64,000 bases of DNA, from NCBI RefSeq assembly GCF_033097365.1, contig NZ_AP028461.1, positions 10,257,501-10,321,500 of the forward strand, written 5' to 3'. Shown piece after piece: positions 10,977 through 20,859 of the stretch (position 1 is the stretch's first letter; every line of letters begins with the position of its first letter). Position numbers and translations under genes: made by a program. Under the pieces are notes generated by a model that worked only from the letters and a program-made list of their open reading frames with translations, did not search any database and was not told the DNA's origin. Source of the DNA: Actinoplanes sichuanensis. GTDB lineage: Bacteria > Actinomycetota > Actinomycetes > Mycobacteriales > Micromonosporaceae.

Positions 10977-10982
10977 TATCGT
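10977..10982 (+). promoter_or_regulatory. -10 hexamer TATCGT for leaderless GPP34 mRNA
   Basis: TATCGT ends six bases before the ATG at 10989, and no Shine-Dalgarno is present. The spacing places transcription start at or next to the A of the ATG. It overlaps the end of the preceding gene's region, so GPP34 may have its own promoter. Confidence 0.45.
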
Positions 10983-10988
10983 TCGGAC

Positions 10989-11675
10989 ATGACGTCCATC
11001 CCCCTCGCCGAGGAACTGCTTCTCCTCGCGTACGACGACCAGAGCGGTAAAGCGACCGGATCCCGGATCGGCCTCGATCTCGGTATGGCCGCAGCCGTCC
11101 TGATCGATCTCGCTCTGGCGAATCGTGTTGCGTACGCGGCCGACGGATACCTGAAGGTCGTGGACGCCACGCCGCTCGGCGACCCGGTGGCCGACGCCGT
11201 GCTGGAGAAGATCACGACGGAGGAGCCGCACACGCCCGCCCAGTGGCTCCAGCGGCTCCGGCACCGGCTGCGTACGCGGGTGCTGGAGGACCTGTGCGCC
11301 CGGGGCGTGGTGCAGGACGTGGACGAGACCCAGCTGGGTGTGATCCACGTGCACCGCTACCCGACCACGGACCCGGCGTACGAGGCGGAGATCCGCAGCC
11401 GCCTGGCCGCCGCGCTGATCGGCAACACCCTGCCCGACGAGCGGACGGCCGCGCTGGCCACGTTGCTCGTCGCGGCGCGGATGGAGCCGGCGTTGAAGCT
11501 GCCGGCTGACGAGGCCGACCGGGCGCACGAGCGGCTCGCCGAGATCGCCAGCAACGCCGGCTTCGTCGGTGACGTGTCCCTGGAGGACTCCATCGTGCGG
11601 CCCAGCGTCGCTCTGGTGGTGGCCACCCTGGGCCGGGCGATCCAGGCCGCCCTCGGGGCTCCCAAGCCGATCTGA
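10989..11675 (+). CDS. GPP34 (Golgi phosphoprotein 3-like) family protein
   Basis: 228-residue soluble, mostly helical protein. The start PLAEELLLLAYDDQSGK and the pattern LDLGMAAAVLIDLALANRV match the GPP34 family; eukaryotic members bind PI4P and retain Golgi glycosyltransferases, while bacterial functions are largely unknown. It begins 17 bases after the second GT2/TagF fusion in the same direction, so a role in placing or controlling wall-polymer enzymes at the membrane is a reasonable guess. A TTG at 10968 would overlap the previous stop, but the ATG at 10989 has the better upstream hexamer. Confidence 0.85.
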   Translation: MTSIPLAEELLLLAYDDQSGKATGSRIGLDLGMAAAVLIDLALANRVAYAADGYLKVVDATPLGDPVADAVLEKITTEEPHTPAQWLQRLRHRLRTRVLEDLCARGVVQDVDETQLGVIHVHRYPTTDPAYEAEIRSRLAAALIGNTLPDERTAALATLLVAARMEPALKLPADEADRAHERLAEIASNAGFVGDVSLEDSIVRPSVALVVATLGRAIQAALGAPKPI

Positions 11676-11676
11676 C

Positions 11677-11712
11677 GCCGTCTCCCGGGGCTCGGCGAAG
11701 CCCCGGGACGGC
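11677..11712. terminator. Bidirectional hairpin between GPP34 and phosphohexomutase genes
   Basis: Arms TCCCGGGGCT (11683-11692) and AGCCCCGGGA (11699-11708) around CGGCGA, extended by GCCG/CGGC outside a 2-nt bulge. It fills the 42-base gap between convergent genes. Confidence 0.65.
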
Positions 11713-11717
11713 ATCCA

Positions 11718-13367
11718 CTACACGCCGAGCGTTGCCGCGATCTCGGTGCGCAGGGCGGCGAGAGCGGTCGCCGCACGGTCGCGGGCTGCCGCATGGCCGC
11801 CTTCGGCGACCGGTTCGACCACTTCGAGGTACGCCTTGAGCTTCGGCTCCGTCCCCGACGGGCGGATCACCACCCGGGCCGTGGCGGTGCGGAACGTCAG
11901 CACGTCGTTCTCCGGGAGCAGGTCCACCACCTCGGTCACGGTCGTGCCGAGCAGGGTGACCGGCGGGTTCTGCCGGGCCCGGCCCATCGCCCGCCCGATC
12001 TCGGCCAGATCGTCCACGCGTACCGACAGCTGATCGGTGGCGTGCAACCCGAACTCGGCGGCCAGCTCGTCCAGCCGGTCGGCCAGGGTGCGGCCCTCGG
12101 TCTTCAACGCGGCGGCCAGCTCGGCCACGGTCAGCGCGGCGGTGATGCCGTCCTTGTCGCGGACCAGAGCCGGGGCGACGCAGTAGCCGAGCGCCTCCTC
12201 GTAGCCGAACGCCAGGTCCTCGGCGGCCCGCACGATCCACTTGAAGCCGGTCAGCGTCTCCGCGTAGGGCACACCCCGCGCCGCGCACAGACGGCCCACC
12301 AGCGACGACGAGACGATCGTGGTCGCGTACAGGCCGGGAACACCACGGCGGATCAGGTGGTCGGCCAACAACGCGCCCAGCTCGTCACCGCGTAGCGGCC
12401 GCCACCCGTCACCGGCCGGGATCGCCACGGCACAGCGGTCGGCGTCCGGGTCGTTGGCGATCGCCAGGTCCGCGCCGGTCCGTGCGGCCAACGCCAGCAG
12501 CAGGTCCATGGCGCCCGGCTCCTCCGGGTTCGGGAACGCCACGGTCGGGAAGGCGGGATCCGGCTCGGCCTGCTCGGCGACGATCGCCGGGGCCGGGAAA
12601 CCGGCGGCGGCGAACGCGGCGGCCGCGGTGGACGCGCCGACCCCGTGCATCGGGGTGTACGCGATGGTCAGGTCACGCGGGCCGGCCTCGGACAGGACCG
12701 CGGCGGCGCTCCGGACGTACCCCTGAAGGATCTCCGCACCGAGGACCGTGCCCGGATCGCCCAGCGGAACCGACGCGGCGCTCTGCACCGCCCGGATGGC
12801 CGCCTCGATGCCGGCGTCGGCGGGCGGGACGATCTGTGCCCCGGACCCGGCCGGTCCGCCCAGGCTCGCGCCCAGATAGACCTTGTAACCGTTGTCCTGC
12901 GGCGGGTTGTGGCTGGCGGTGACCATCACACCGGCCACCGCGTCGAGCGCCCGCACCGCGTAGGCCAACACGGGCGTCGGCAGCGGGCCCGGCAGCAGCA
13001 GCGCCGCCCGCCCGGCCCCGGTCGCGACCCGGGCGGTCCGCTCGGCGAACTCCCGCGAGCCGTGCCGGGCGTCGTAGCCGATGACCAGCGGGCCGTCGCC
13101 GCACTGAGCGGCCAGCCAGCCGACCAGACCGGCCGCCGCGCGGGTCACCACCGCGAGGTTCATCCCGTTCGGCCCGGCGCGCAGCCGGCCGCGGAGCCCC
13201 GCGGTACCGAACGTGAGCGGCCCGGAGAACCGGTCGGTCAGCTCCACCGCGGTGCCCGGCAGACCGTCCAGGACCGCGCGTAACTCGGCCCGGCCGGCCG
13301 GATCGGGATCGTCGGCGAGCCAGGCCTCGGCCCGGGCGATCAGGTCAACATCAACTTCTGGTGCCAT
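11718..13367 (-). CDS. Phosphohexomutase (phosphomannomutase / phosphoglucomutase)
   Basis: 549-residue alpha-D-phosphohexomutase that interconverts hexose-1- and hexose-6-phosphates through a phosphoserine. Visible are the phosphoserine loop VTASHNPPQDNGYKVY, the metal site DPDADRCAV, the sugar loop GYEEALGYC and the phosphate-binding RPSGTEPKLKAY. Length and N-terminal extension match the PGM2/PmmB branch rather than the 450-residue ManB type. Products would supply sugar nucleotides for wall polymers made by neighbouring genes (inference). The ATG at 13365-13367 has a TATCAA hexamer six bases upstream and no Shine-Dalgarno. In M. tuberculosis pmmB lies next to upp. Confidence 0.9.
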   Translation of the reverse strand: MAPEVDVDLIARAEAWLADDPDPAGRAELRAVLDGLPGTAVELTDRFSGPLTFGTAGLRGRLRAGPNGMNLAVVTRAAAGLVGWLAAQCGDGPLVIGYDARHGSREFAERTARVATGAGRAALLLPGPLPTPVLAYAVRALDAVAGVMVTASHNPPQDNGYKVYLGASLGGPAGSGAQIVPPADAGIEAAIRAVQSAASVPLGDPGTVLGAEILQGYVRSAAAVLSEAGPRDLTIAYTPMHGVGASTAAAAFAAAGFPAPAIVAEQAEPDPAFPTVAFPNPEEPGAMDLLLALAARTGADLAIANDPDADRCAVAIPAGDGWRPLRGDELGALLADHLIRRGVPGLYATTIVSSSLVGRLCAARGVPYAETLTGFKWIVRAAEDLAFGYEEALGYCVAPALVRDKDGITAALTVAELAAALKTEGRTLADRLDELAAEFGLHATDQLSVRVDDLAEIGRAMGRARQNPPVTLLGTTVTEVVDLLPENDVLTFRTATARVVIRPSGTEPKLKAYLEVVEPVAEGGHAAARDRAATALAALRTEIAATLGV

Positions 13368-13373
13368 CAGGGA

Positions 13374-13379
13374 TTGATA
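13374..13379 (-). promoter_or_regulatory. -10 hexamer TATCAA for phosphohexomutase
   Basis: Read on the minus strand it ends six bases before the ATG at 13367, consistent with a leaderless transcript and with the chosen start. Confidence 0.4.
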
Positions 13380-13496
13380 GCACAGTGCGGATCGGATGGT
13401 CCTCGCAGCGTGAACACCCCGAGCCTCCAGCAAGGTGATAGATGTTCTTCAATAGTGATGGAAAGCGATGTAGGGTCACGGCGAGTGTCACTGTGA

Positions 13497-13778
13497 GTGA
13501 CGATATCGGACAACGACAACCACAATCCCGCCTACATCCGCGTCACCGGGTCGGACGTGGCGATGCGGCGGGGACCGCACAGCTCCTGCGGCGTGATCGA
13601 CCGGTTCTCCTCGGGCACCGACATGTACCCCTGGTGCTACGTCCAGGGTGACCCGGTCACACGTAACGGAACCACCTACCGCACCTGGTCCCGCGTGCAC
13701 CTCGCGGCCGTCGGAGACCCGGAGGGCTGGATCTCGGACGCCTACCTCAGCAACGGCGGGGCCGACAACCCGTGCTGA
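13497..13778 (+). CDS. Small SH3-like domain protein
   Basis: 93 residues. The sequence YIRVTGSDVAMRRGPHSSCG followed by SSGTDMYPWCYVQGDPV resembles bacterial SH3 (SH3b) domains that bind wall peptides or metals in larger proteins. Three cysteines are present (about residues 31, 47, 93). No signal peptide is visible, so if it acts in the wall it would need another export route, or it is cytoplasmic. The GTG at 13497 is the only reasonable start; a TAGGGT at 13471-13476 could be its -10. It is convergent with the kinase gene. Confidence 0.7.
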   Translation: MTISDNDNHNPAYIRVTGSDVAMRRGPHSSCGVIDRFSSGTDMYPWCYVQGDPVTRNGTTYRTWSRVHLAAVGDPEGWISDAYLSNGGADNPC

Positions 13779-13781
13779 ACG

Positions 13782-13817
13782 GATGAGGGGCCGACGCTTT
13801 CGCGCCGGCCCCTCATC
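13782..13817. terminator. Bidirectional hairpin between SH3-like gene and kinase
   Basis: Perfect 12-bp arms GATGAGGGGCCG (13782-13793) and CGGCCCCTCATC (13806-13817) with a further CGC-TTTC-GCG inside the loop. It lies between convergent genes. Confidence 0.75.
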
Positions 13818-13829
13818 GTCGAACATGCG

Positions 13830-14027
13830 TCACAGGTTGAGCTGGAAGGACTCCGCCATGACGTCGTAGTACTTCCGGTAGTCGGCGAACTTCGCATCCG
13901 TCGTGGTCAGGAAGAAGCTGTACATCTTGCCGCCGACCGTGGTCATCCGCCAGATGCCGTGCCGCATCGCGTCGCCGTCACCGCACGTGTACTCGAACTC
14001 GGCACCCGGGTTTCCGGCGATCGTCAC
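13830..14027 (-). pseudogene. C-terminal end of the kinase sensor domain, out of frame with the upstream part
   Basis: 65 codons counted from an internal GTG. The open frame extends back to about 14090 and reads GQSCPDPFQSIATQEV before that GTG, which continues the kinase extracellular domain. Two cysteines (in QSCPDP and YTCGDG) could pair. Its frame is -1 relative to the kinase reading frame, and a TAA closes it just upstream, so it is not an independent gene. It is either restored by one missing G near 14070-14076 or is a decayed tail. Confidence 0.6.
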
Positions 14028-15766
14028 CTCCTGGGTGGCGATCGACTGGAACGGGTCGGGGCAGGACTGCCCTTCTTAAGCCCGGCCGGAGCGGTCTGGG
14101 TGACGAACTTGGTCGGCGTGACCTTGCCCGGCTCGACCAGGATGCGGACCTTGGTGGTCTTGTCGGTGGGATCGATGTACTCCACGTAGACGCCACCGGC
14201 CGATCGGGTCCAGCCGGCCGGCACGTTCACGCTGACCGCGGCATTGCCCTTGTACGGCTGCGTCTGGACGTCGGCGGCGGCCGCGTTGCTCGGCTGCGGA
14301 CCGGCCTGCGGTGTGGTGGGCGCGGGGTCACCCGACCCACTCATGGCGAAGACCAGCACCAGCACCAGGACCACGGCTGCGGCCGCGCCACCGGAGATCA
14401 GCTGCTTGTTGCGCGGCCACGACTTGAACGTGGTGACAGCCTTCCCGGAGGTCTCCTTGGCGGTGCCGACCACTTTGTCGACCAGCGCCCGGCGTTTCGC
14501 GGCCGGGCTCATCACCACCGTGCCGGGGCGGGCGCCGCCGGGCTGCCGGCCCCACGGGCCCTGCGGCGGGATGACACTCGTCGTGTCGCCACCGGGGCGG
14601 CCGCTGTTGTTGGGCAGCTTGTGGGCCGGCATGGCGCCGGTCGGCAGGCTCGCGCCCGGACCGGCCGGGACCGGCGGCTCGGGAGCACGCCGGCGACCAC
14701 CCTGGTTCTGCTGATCCAGCTTGGCCAGGTGGTCGGTGAGCGACTCGCCGGGCGTCAGCATCGCGCGGCCACCGATCTGACCGGACGGCTGCGGGGGGAT
14801 CTGCTGGGTCTCGGCCGGAGCCGGGCTGACCGGCCGCGGCGACGGGACCACCGAATACGGGTCGGTCATCATGTGCGGCGGGTTCTTGCTGGCCAGTGGG
14901 CCGGCCAACTGCTGCCGCAGGATGGTGCGGGCGGTCTGCACGTCCATCCGCTGGGCCGGATTCTTCTCCAGCAGGCCCATCAGCACCGGGGTCAGCGAAC
15001 CGGCCCGGACGACCGGGGCGGGCGGGTCCTCGACGACCGAGTGCATGGTCTCGATCGGGTCGCCCTTGTCGAACGGCGGACGGCCCTCGATCGCGGTGTA
15101 GAGCGTGACACCCAGCGAGAACAGGTCGCTCGGCGGGCCGAAGTCGTGGCCCATGGCCCGCTCCGGCGAGATGAAGTGCGGCGAGCCCAGCACCATGCCG
15201 GGCGTGGTCAGCTGCACGTCGGTGGGCATCCGGGCGACGCCGAAGTCGGTCAGCACGCAGCGCCCGTCACCGCAGATCAGCACGTTCGCCGGCTTGACGT
15301 CGCGGTGCAGCACCCCGTGGGCGTGGGCCACCTCCAGGGCGCCGAGCAGCGCGATGCCGATCTTCGCCACCACGCGGGGGGAGACCGGGCCGTCCTCGAT
15401 CACCATGTCGGCGAGACTGCGCGCGTCCAGCAGCTCCATCACGATCCACGGACGGCCGTTCTCGTGCACGACGTCGTAGACCTGCACCACGGCCGGGTGC
15501 TGGAGCGCGGCCGCGGCCCGGGCCTCGCGCATGGTCCGCTCATACATCGCGTCCCGGTCGCTCGGCGCGAGGCCGGGCGGCAGGATGACCTCCTTGATGG
15601 CCACGTCGCGGCGCAGCAGCGTGTCCGCCGCCCGCCACACCGTTCCCATGCCGCCGTGACCCACCGCGGCGCGCAGCGTGTACCGCCCGCCGATGAGCGT
15701 GCCCGGGGCGGCGCGTCCGCTGGGGGGAGCCGCGTTACCGCCGCTCCACGTCGGAGATTGAGTCAC
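14024..15766 (-). CDS. PknB-type Ser/Thr protein kinase, apparently frameshifted near its C-terminus
   Basis: Receptor-type kinase. The kinase domain spans about residues 20-285: glycine loop VGHGGMG, ATP lysine in VAIKEV (about 57), catalytic loop HRDVKPAN (about 155), DFG and an APE-like SPE. A Pro/Gly-rich juxtamembrane linker follows, then a transmembrane helix (about 455-475) and an extracellular domain starting PAGWTRSAGGVYVEY. The frame goes wrong after GLKKG near 14075; one extra G would join it to 13830-14027. The GTG at 15766 begins VTQSPTWSGG; a GTG at 15778, six bases after TATACC, would be a leaderless alternative. The extracellular module resembles that of the kinase at 34583. 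Confidence 0.8.
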   Translation of the reverse strand: MTQSPTWSGGNAAPPSGRAAPGTLIGGRYTLRAAVGHGGMGTVWRAADTLLRRDVAIKEVILPPGLAPSDRDAMYERTMREARAAAALQHPAVVQVYDVVHENGRPWIVMELLDARSLADMVIEDGPVSPRVVAKIGIALLGALEVAHAHGVLHRDVKPANVLICGDGRCVLTDFGVARMPTDVQLTTPGMVLGSPHFISPERAMGHDFGPPSDLFSLGVTLYTAIEGRPPFDKGDPIETMHSVVEDPPAPVVRAGSLTPVLMGLLEKNPAQRMDVQTARTILRQQLAGPLASKNPPHMMTDPYSVVPSPRPVSPAPAETQQIPPQPSGQIGGRAMLTPGESLTDHLAKLDQQNQGGRRRAPEPPVPAGPGASLPTGAMPAHKLPNNSGRPGGDTTSVIPPQGPWGRQPGGARPGTVVMSPAAKRRALVDKVVGTAKETSGKAVTTFKSWPRNKQLISGGAAAAVVLVLVLVFAMSGSGDPAPTTPQAGPQPSNAAAADVQTQPYKGNAAVSVNVPAGWTRSAGGVYVEYIDPTDKTTKVRILVEPGKVTPTKFVTQTAPAGLKKGSPAPTRSSRSPPRR

Positions 15767-15959
15767 TGAGGATGCCACCGAGGGGGTATAGGGGCCGTCG
15801 ACCAACCCCGCTATCTTGCCTGCCGTCACCCCCCGAATGAAAGTCACGACGTCACTGTTCACGACACTTCGACCCTCCGTAATGGTGGAGTGGCCGAGGG
15901 TTGACCACCGGGGGACGCAGGGTGGCAAATTCCTCACGGTCGGACGCCTTAACGGGTCT

Positions 15960-15965
15960 TAGGAT
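15960..15965 (+). promoter_or_regulatory. -10 hexamer TAGGAT for acyl-CoA mutase
   Basis: It ends seven bases before the GTG at 15973. With no Shine-Dalgarno present, this supports a leaderless start there. Confidence 0.4.
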
Positions 15966-15972
15966 TCGACAT

Positions 15973-17538
<1,566 letters not shown>

Positions 17539-17755
17539 GCTGCTCGACGTACCAGTAGTGTGTCGCGTCACCTCCGCGATCCACTACCCGTTGAGGGGTT
17601 GGCGGGCCGGGACGATCTCCCGAGAGCCCGCCTCACCTCGGGCCGGGGCGTGAGCACCTCTTTACGCGACCGTTACACAGCGTTACTTCAATTCGGACTA
17701 AGCTGTCGCGCGTTGCGTAAACCGACGAATTTTCGAGAGTGATACGGAAGCCGAC

Positions 17756-19012
17756 GTGACTACTGCTCTGGAGGCGCCGGAAGGCGCCGATACGTCGTGG
17801 CCCGGGCAACTGCCCGGCACCGACCCGCTCCCCGGCCGGCTGGACCGCTGGCTCGCATCGAGGGGCGCCGAGCTGGTAGCGATTCGCCGGCACATTCACG
17901 CCCATCCCGAACCGTCACACTCCGAGTTCGAGACCGCCGCCCTGATCGCCCGGGAGCTGGTCGTCGCCGGCCTCTCCCCGCGGATGATGCCGCGCGGCAA
18001 CGGGGTCATCTGCGACATCGGCGAGGGTCCGCGCACCATCGCGTTCCGGGCCGACATCGACTCGCTGCCGTTGCAGGACCTCAAGGACGTGCCGTACCGG
18101 AGCACCGTCGACGGTCAGGCGCACGCGTGCGGCCACGACGTGCACACCACCATCGTGCTCGGCCTCGGCATGGCGCTCGCCCAGCTCAACGAGCAGGGAC
18201 TGCTGCCCGGCCGGGTCCGGCTGATCTTCCAGCCGGCCGAGGAGGCGATGCCGTCCGGCGCGCCCGAGGTGATCGCAGCCGGCGGCCTCAAGGACGTCGA
18301 CGCGATCTACGCGCTGCACTGCTACCCGCAGCTGCCGGCCGGGCTGGTCGGGGTCCGCTCCGGCCCGTTCACCGCGGCCGCCGACGCGGTCGAGGTCAAG
18401 CTCACCGGCCCGGGCGGGCACACCGCCCGGCCGCACCTCACCGCCGACCTGGTGCACGCGCTCGGCCGGATCATCGTCGACGTCCCGGCGCTGCTCAGCC
18501 GCCGGATGGACCCACGGGCCGGGCTGTCCCTGGTCTGGGGCGCGGTGCACGCCGGGCAGGCGTTCAACGCGATCCCCGGCGCGGGCGAGGTGCGCGGCAC
18601 CGTCCGGGTGCTCAGCCGGGAGGCCTGGCGGGACGCGCCCGAGCTGATCACCAGGCTGATCCGCGAGGTGGTCGCACCGACCGGCGCCGAGGTCGACGTC
18701 AACTACATCCGCGGGGTCCCGCCGGTGATCAACGACCGGATGGCGTCGGCGGTCATCGCGGGCGCGGCCGGGGCGGCCCTCGGCGCCGACCGGGTGGTCG
18801 AGGCCGAGCTCAGCATGGGCGGCGAGGACTTCTCGTTCTACCTGGAGCACGTGCCGGGCGCGATGATCCGGCTCGGCACCGGCCGGCCCGGCTCGGACGT
18901 CCGCCACGACCTGCACCAGGGCGATTTCGACGTGGACGAGAGCTGCATCGGTTACGGCGTCCGGGTGATGACCCACACCGCGCTGGCGGCGTTGTCCACG
19001 GGCGCCTTCTAG
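17756..19012 (+). CDS. M20-family amidohydrolase (AmiA/AmiB-like)
   Basis: 418-residue metal-dependent amidohydrolase. Metal ligands and catalytic residues lie in FRADIDSLPLQ, HACGHDVHT and QPAEE, and near the C-terminus in MGGEDFSFYL. The dimerisation (lid) domain includes GPGGHTARPH. The family removes acyl groups from N-acyl amino acids or related amides; the substrate here is unknown. The GTG at 17756 follows GGAAG-like GGAAGCC six bases upstream. M. tuberculosis has amiA1/amiB1 in the matching position near lpdA. The 217-base gap before it shows no clear feature beyond a possible TAAGCT hexamer near 17697. Confidence 0.88.
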   Translation: MTTALEAPEGADTSWPGQLPGTDPLPGRLDRWLASRGAELVAIRRHIHAHPEPSHSEFETAALIARELVVAGLSPRMMPRGNGVICDIGEGPRTIAFRADIDSLPLQDLKDVPYRSTVDGQAHACGHDVHTTIVLGLGMALAQLNEQGLLPGRVRLIFQPAEEAMPSGAPEVIAAGGLKDVDAIYALHCYPQLPAGLVGVRSGPFTAAADAVEVKLTGPGGHTARPHLTADLVHALGRIIVDVPALLSRRMDPRAGLSLVWGAVHAGQAFNAIPGAGEVRGTVRVLSREAWRDAPELITRLIREVVAPTGAEVDVNYIRGVPPVINDRMASAVIAGAAGAALGADRVVEAELSMGGEDFSFYLEHVPGAMIRLGTGRPGSDVRHDLHQGDFDVDESCIGYGVRVMTHTALAALSTGAF

Positions 19013-19020
19013 GTCGAGAT

Positions 19021-19132
19021 CCGGCCGGTTCCCCGAGCTGTCGCGGACAGCTTTGAGAACCGGCCGGTGACCACCGCATCAGCCCGGCGGCCGCGTTGCG
19101 GCCGTGCGCCGGGCCGACCTCGCGGTGGTCAC
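19021..19132. terminator. Two consecutive compound hairpins between convergent genes
   Basis: First structure: outer arms CCGGCCGGTTC (19021-19031) and GAACCGGCCGG (19057-19067), with an inner AGCTGTC-GCG-GACAGCT hairpin. Second: outer arms GTGACCACCGC (19067-19077) and GCGGTGGTCAC (19122-19132), enclosing GCCCGGCG...CGCCGGGC and GCCGC-GTT-GCGGC. All listed arms pair perfectly. They separate the M20 and DUF4349 genes and probably terminate both directions. Confidence 0.65.
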
Positions 19133-19179
19133 CACCGGGCGACCATGGTTGCGGTTGGAGCTTTTTCTTCCGTACGACA

Positions 19180-20118
19180 TCAAGGGGTCGAAGTGGGAGC
19201 CTCGGCAGCCGGGGTGACCATCGGAGAGTCGTCGCGCCGCCGGTAGCGCCGCACCAGATGGATGACCGCCCAGGCCGGAAGGCCGAAGGCGATGATCCAC
19301 GGCAGTAGCGCGCCGAGGACCGTGAGCAGCACACCGAGTGATGCCACCAGCGCGTTCCAGCCGTTGGCGAGCCCACCCAGGAACCCGGCCGGCTCGTCGC
19401 CGTCGTCGTTCACGGTCGCGTTCGGGCCGAGCAGGATCACGGTGATCGTGGAGAGCGACGTGAGATCGCTGAGCCGGCGCTTCTTCGCCTCCAGCGAGGC
19501 CAGATCGGACTCCCGGGTGGCCACCTCACGCTCCAGCATCACCAGGTCGTCCAGGGATTTCGCCTCGGCGAGGAGCCGCTTGCCACTCTCCACCCGGGCC
19601 TTCTGCACCTCGATCCGGGCGTCCAGATCGACGACCGCCTCGGTGACGTCCTCGGTGTTGATGCCGCGGTTCTCCTCGTCACCGAGGCCTGCGAGCTGGT
19701 CGACCACGGCGGAGAACTTGTCGGCCGGGATGCGCAGCTTGATCGTCGCCGTGGACGACCCGTCGCCGCTGTGCCGCTCGTCGCCGCCGACGAATCCGCC
19801 GGCGCCCGCCGCGATCCCGGTGACCTTGGCGGCGTCGTCGTTGACGTTCTTCACCCGGACCGTGATCGATCCGGTATAGATGATCGACCGCTGGTCGACC
19901 CGCAGGTCCGGAGCCTGCGCGGTGGTGTCCTTGGCCTGGTTCGGTGCGGCCCCGCCGCCGGCCTGTTCCGCGGCCTGGTCGGCCATCGGCCCGCCGGCCT
20001 CGGCCTTCCCCGCGGCCGGCTGGACCGCGGCGCCCTCGCTCGTATCCGATCCGTCGGCGCTACAACCCGCGAGCAGTAGGCCCGCCAGCAACGCCGCGAT
20101 GATTCCCCGTTTCCGCAT
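19180..20118 (-). CDS. DUF4349 lipoprotein
   Basis: 312 residues. Lipoprotein signal peptide with lipobox LLAGC (Cys about residue 18), a disordered Ala/Gly/Gln stretch, then the DUF4349 domain (YTGSITVRVKNV, GFVGGDERHSGDG, IKLRIPADKF). A coiled-coil segment follows (about 180-245, with VQKARVESGKRLLAEAKSL), then a C-terminal transmembrane hairpin (LGVLLTVLGALLPWIIAFGL) and a basic tail. It should sit at the outer face of the membrane. The ATG at 20116-20118 has GGAG five bases before it. The function of the family is unknown. Confidence 0.88.
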   Translation of the reverse strand: MRKRGIIAALLAGLLLAGCSADGSDTSEGAAVQPAAGKAEAGGPMADQAAEQAGGGAAPNQAKDTTAQAPDLRVDQRSIIYTGSITVRVKNVNDDAAKVTGIAAGAGGFVGGDERHSGDGSSTATIKLRIPADKFSAVVDQLAGLGDEENRGINTEDVTEAVVDLDARIEVQKARVESGKRLLAEAKSLDDLVMLEREVATRESDLASLEAKKRRLSDLTSLSTITVILLGPNATVNDDGDEPAGFLGGLANGWNALVASLGVLLTVLGALLPWIIAFGLPAWAVIHLVRRYRRRDDSPMVTPAAEAPTSTP

Positions 20119-20225
20119 GGCAGCTCCGATCTGAGTCTTCACTGACCGTGGGACGTGCGGCACACACATCCCGGTTCCGGCAGACTGCGGGGTGAGGGGT
20201 AACAAGTCAGCAGCGGAGGGGTCCC

Positions 20226-20858
20226 GTGCGCGTCACGAAGTTCACGCATTCCTGCCTACGCATCGAAGGCGCCGGGGTACTCGTCGTCGATCCGGGCGAA
20301 TTCTCCGAGTCGTCTGCATTGGACGGTGCCGACGCGGTGCTCATCACCCACGAGCACTTCGATCACCTCGACGTCGCGGCGGTCACGGCGGCCGTCGAAC
20401 GGCGGCCGGAGCTGCGGATCTTCGCGCACGAGGCGGTGCTGCCACTGCTCGACGGCGTCGCGGCGGCGACCACCGCGGTCACCGCCGGGCAGGAGTTCGA
20501 GGCGGCCGGTCACCGGGTCCGGGCCTTCGGCGGGAAACACGCGATCATCCATCCGTACGTGCCGGTCTTCGCCAACCTCGGGTTCGCCGTCGACGACGGG
20601 GCCGGGGTCCTCTACCACCCGGGTGACTCGTTCGTGGTGCCGGACATCGAGGTGGAGACGCTGTTCGTGCCGCTGAACGCACCGTGGGCGACGATCGCCG
20701 AGTCGCTGGAGTTCGTCCGCGCGGTCCGGCCGGGGCGCGCCTTCGCCCTGCACGACGGGCTGGTCAACGAGCGCGGGGCGGCCGTCTACGGCAAGCACCT
20801 GGAGAGCTTCTCCGAGACGAAGTTCCGGCAGGTGGCGCCGGGCACCCAGCTGGACTGA
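20226..20858 (+). CDS. MBL-fold metallo-hydrolase
   Basis: 210-residue metallo-beta-lactamase-fold protein of the UlaG/UPF0173-like group. The zinc motif HEHFDHLD is intact; further ligands are likely H in GGKHAIIH, D in YHPGDSF and H in ALHDG. Substrate is unknown; relatives hydrolyse phosphodiesters or lactones. The GTG at 20226 has GGAGGGG four bases upstream. The next gene starts one base after its stop, so the pair is probably cotranscribed. Confidence 0.85.
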   Translation: MRVTKFTHSCLRIEGAGVLVVDPGEFSESSALDGADAVLITHEHFDHLDVAAVTAAVERRPELRIFAHEAVLPLLDGVAAATTAVTAGQEFEAAGHRVRAFGGKHAIIHPYVPVFANLGFAVDDGAGVLYHPGDSFVVPDIEVETLFVPLNAPWATIAESLEFVRAVRPGRAFALHDGLVNERGAAVYGKHLESFSETKFRQVAPGTQLD

Positions 20859-20859
20859 C

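Noticed and set aside
13442..13651. Plus-strand frame starting MFFNSDGKRC overlapping the SH3-like gene
   Set aside because: The SH3-like frame has domain resemblance, while this one turns into Arg/His/Gln-rich filler.
14065..14085. Programmed -1 frameshift in the kinase gene
   Set aside because: AAGAAGGGC does not fit the X-XXY-YYZ slippery pattern and no clear downstream pseudoknot was seen; a missing G explains it more simply.
17539..17755. Structured RNA or riboswitch between the mutase and the M20 gene
   Set aside because: Only weak GTAGTG/CACTAC pairing and a GTTAC direct repeat were seen, not enough to support a feature.
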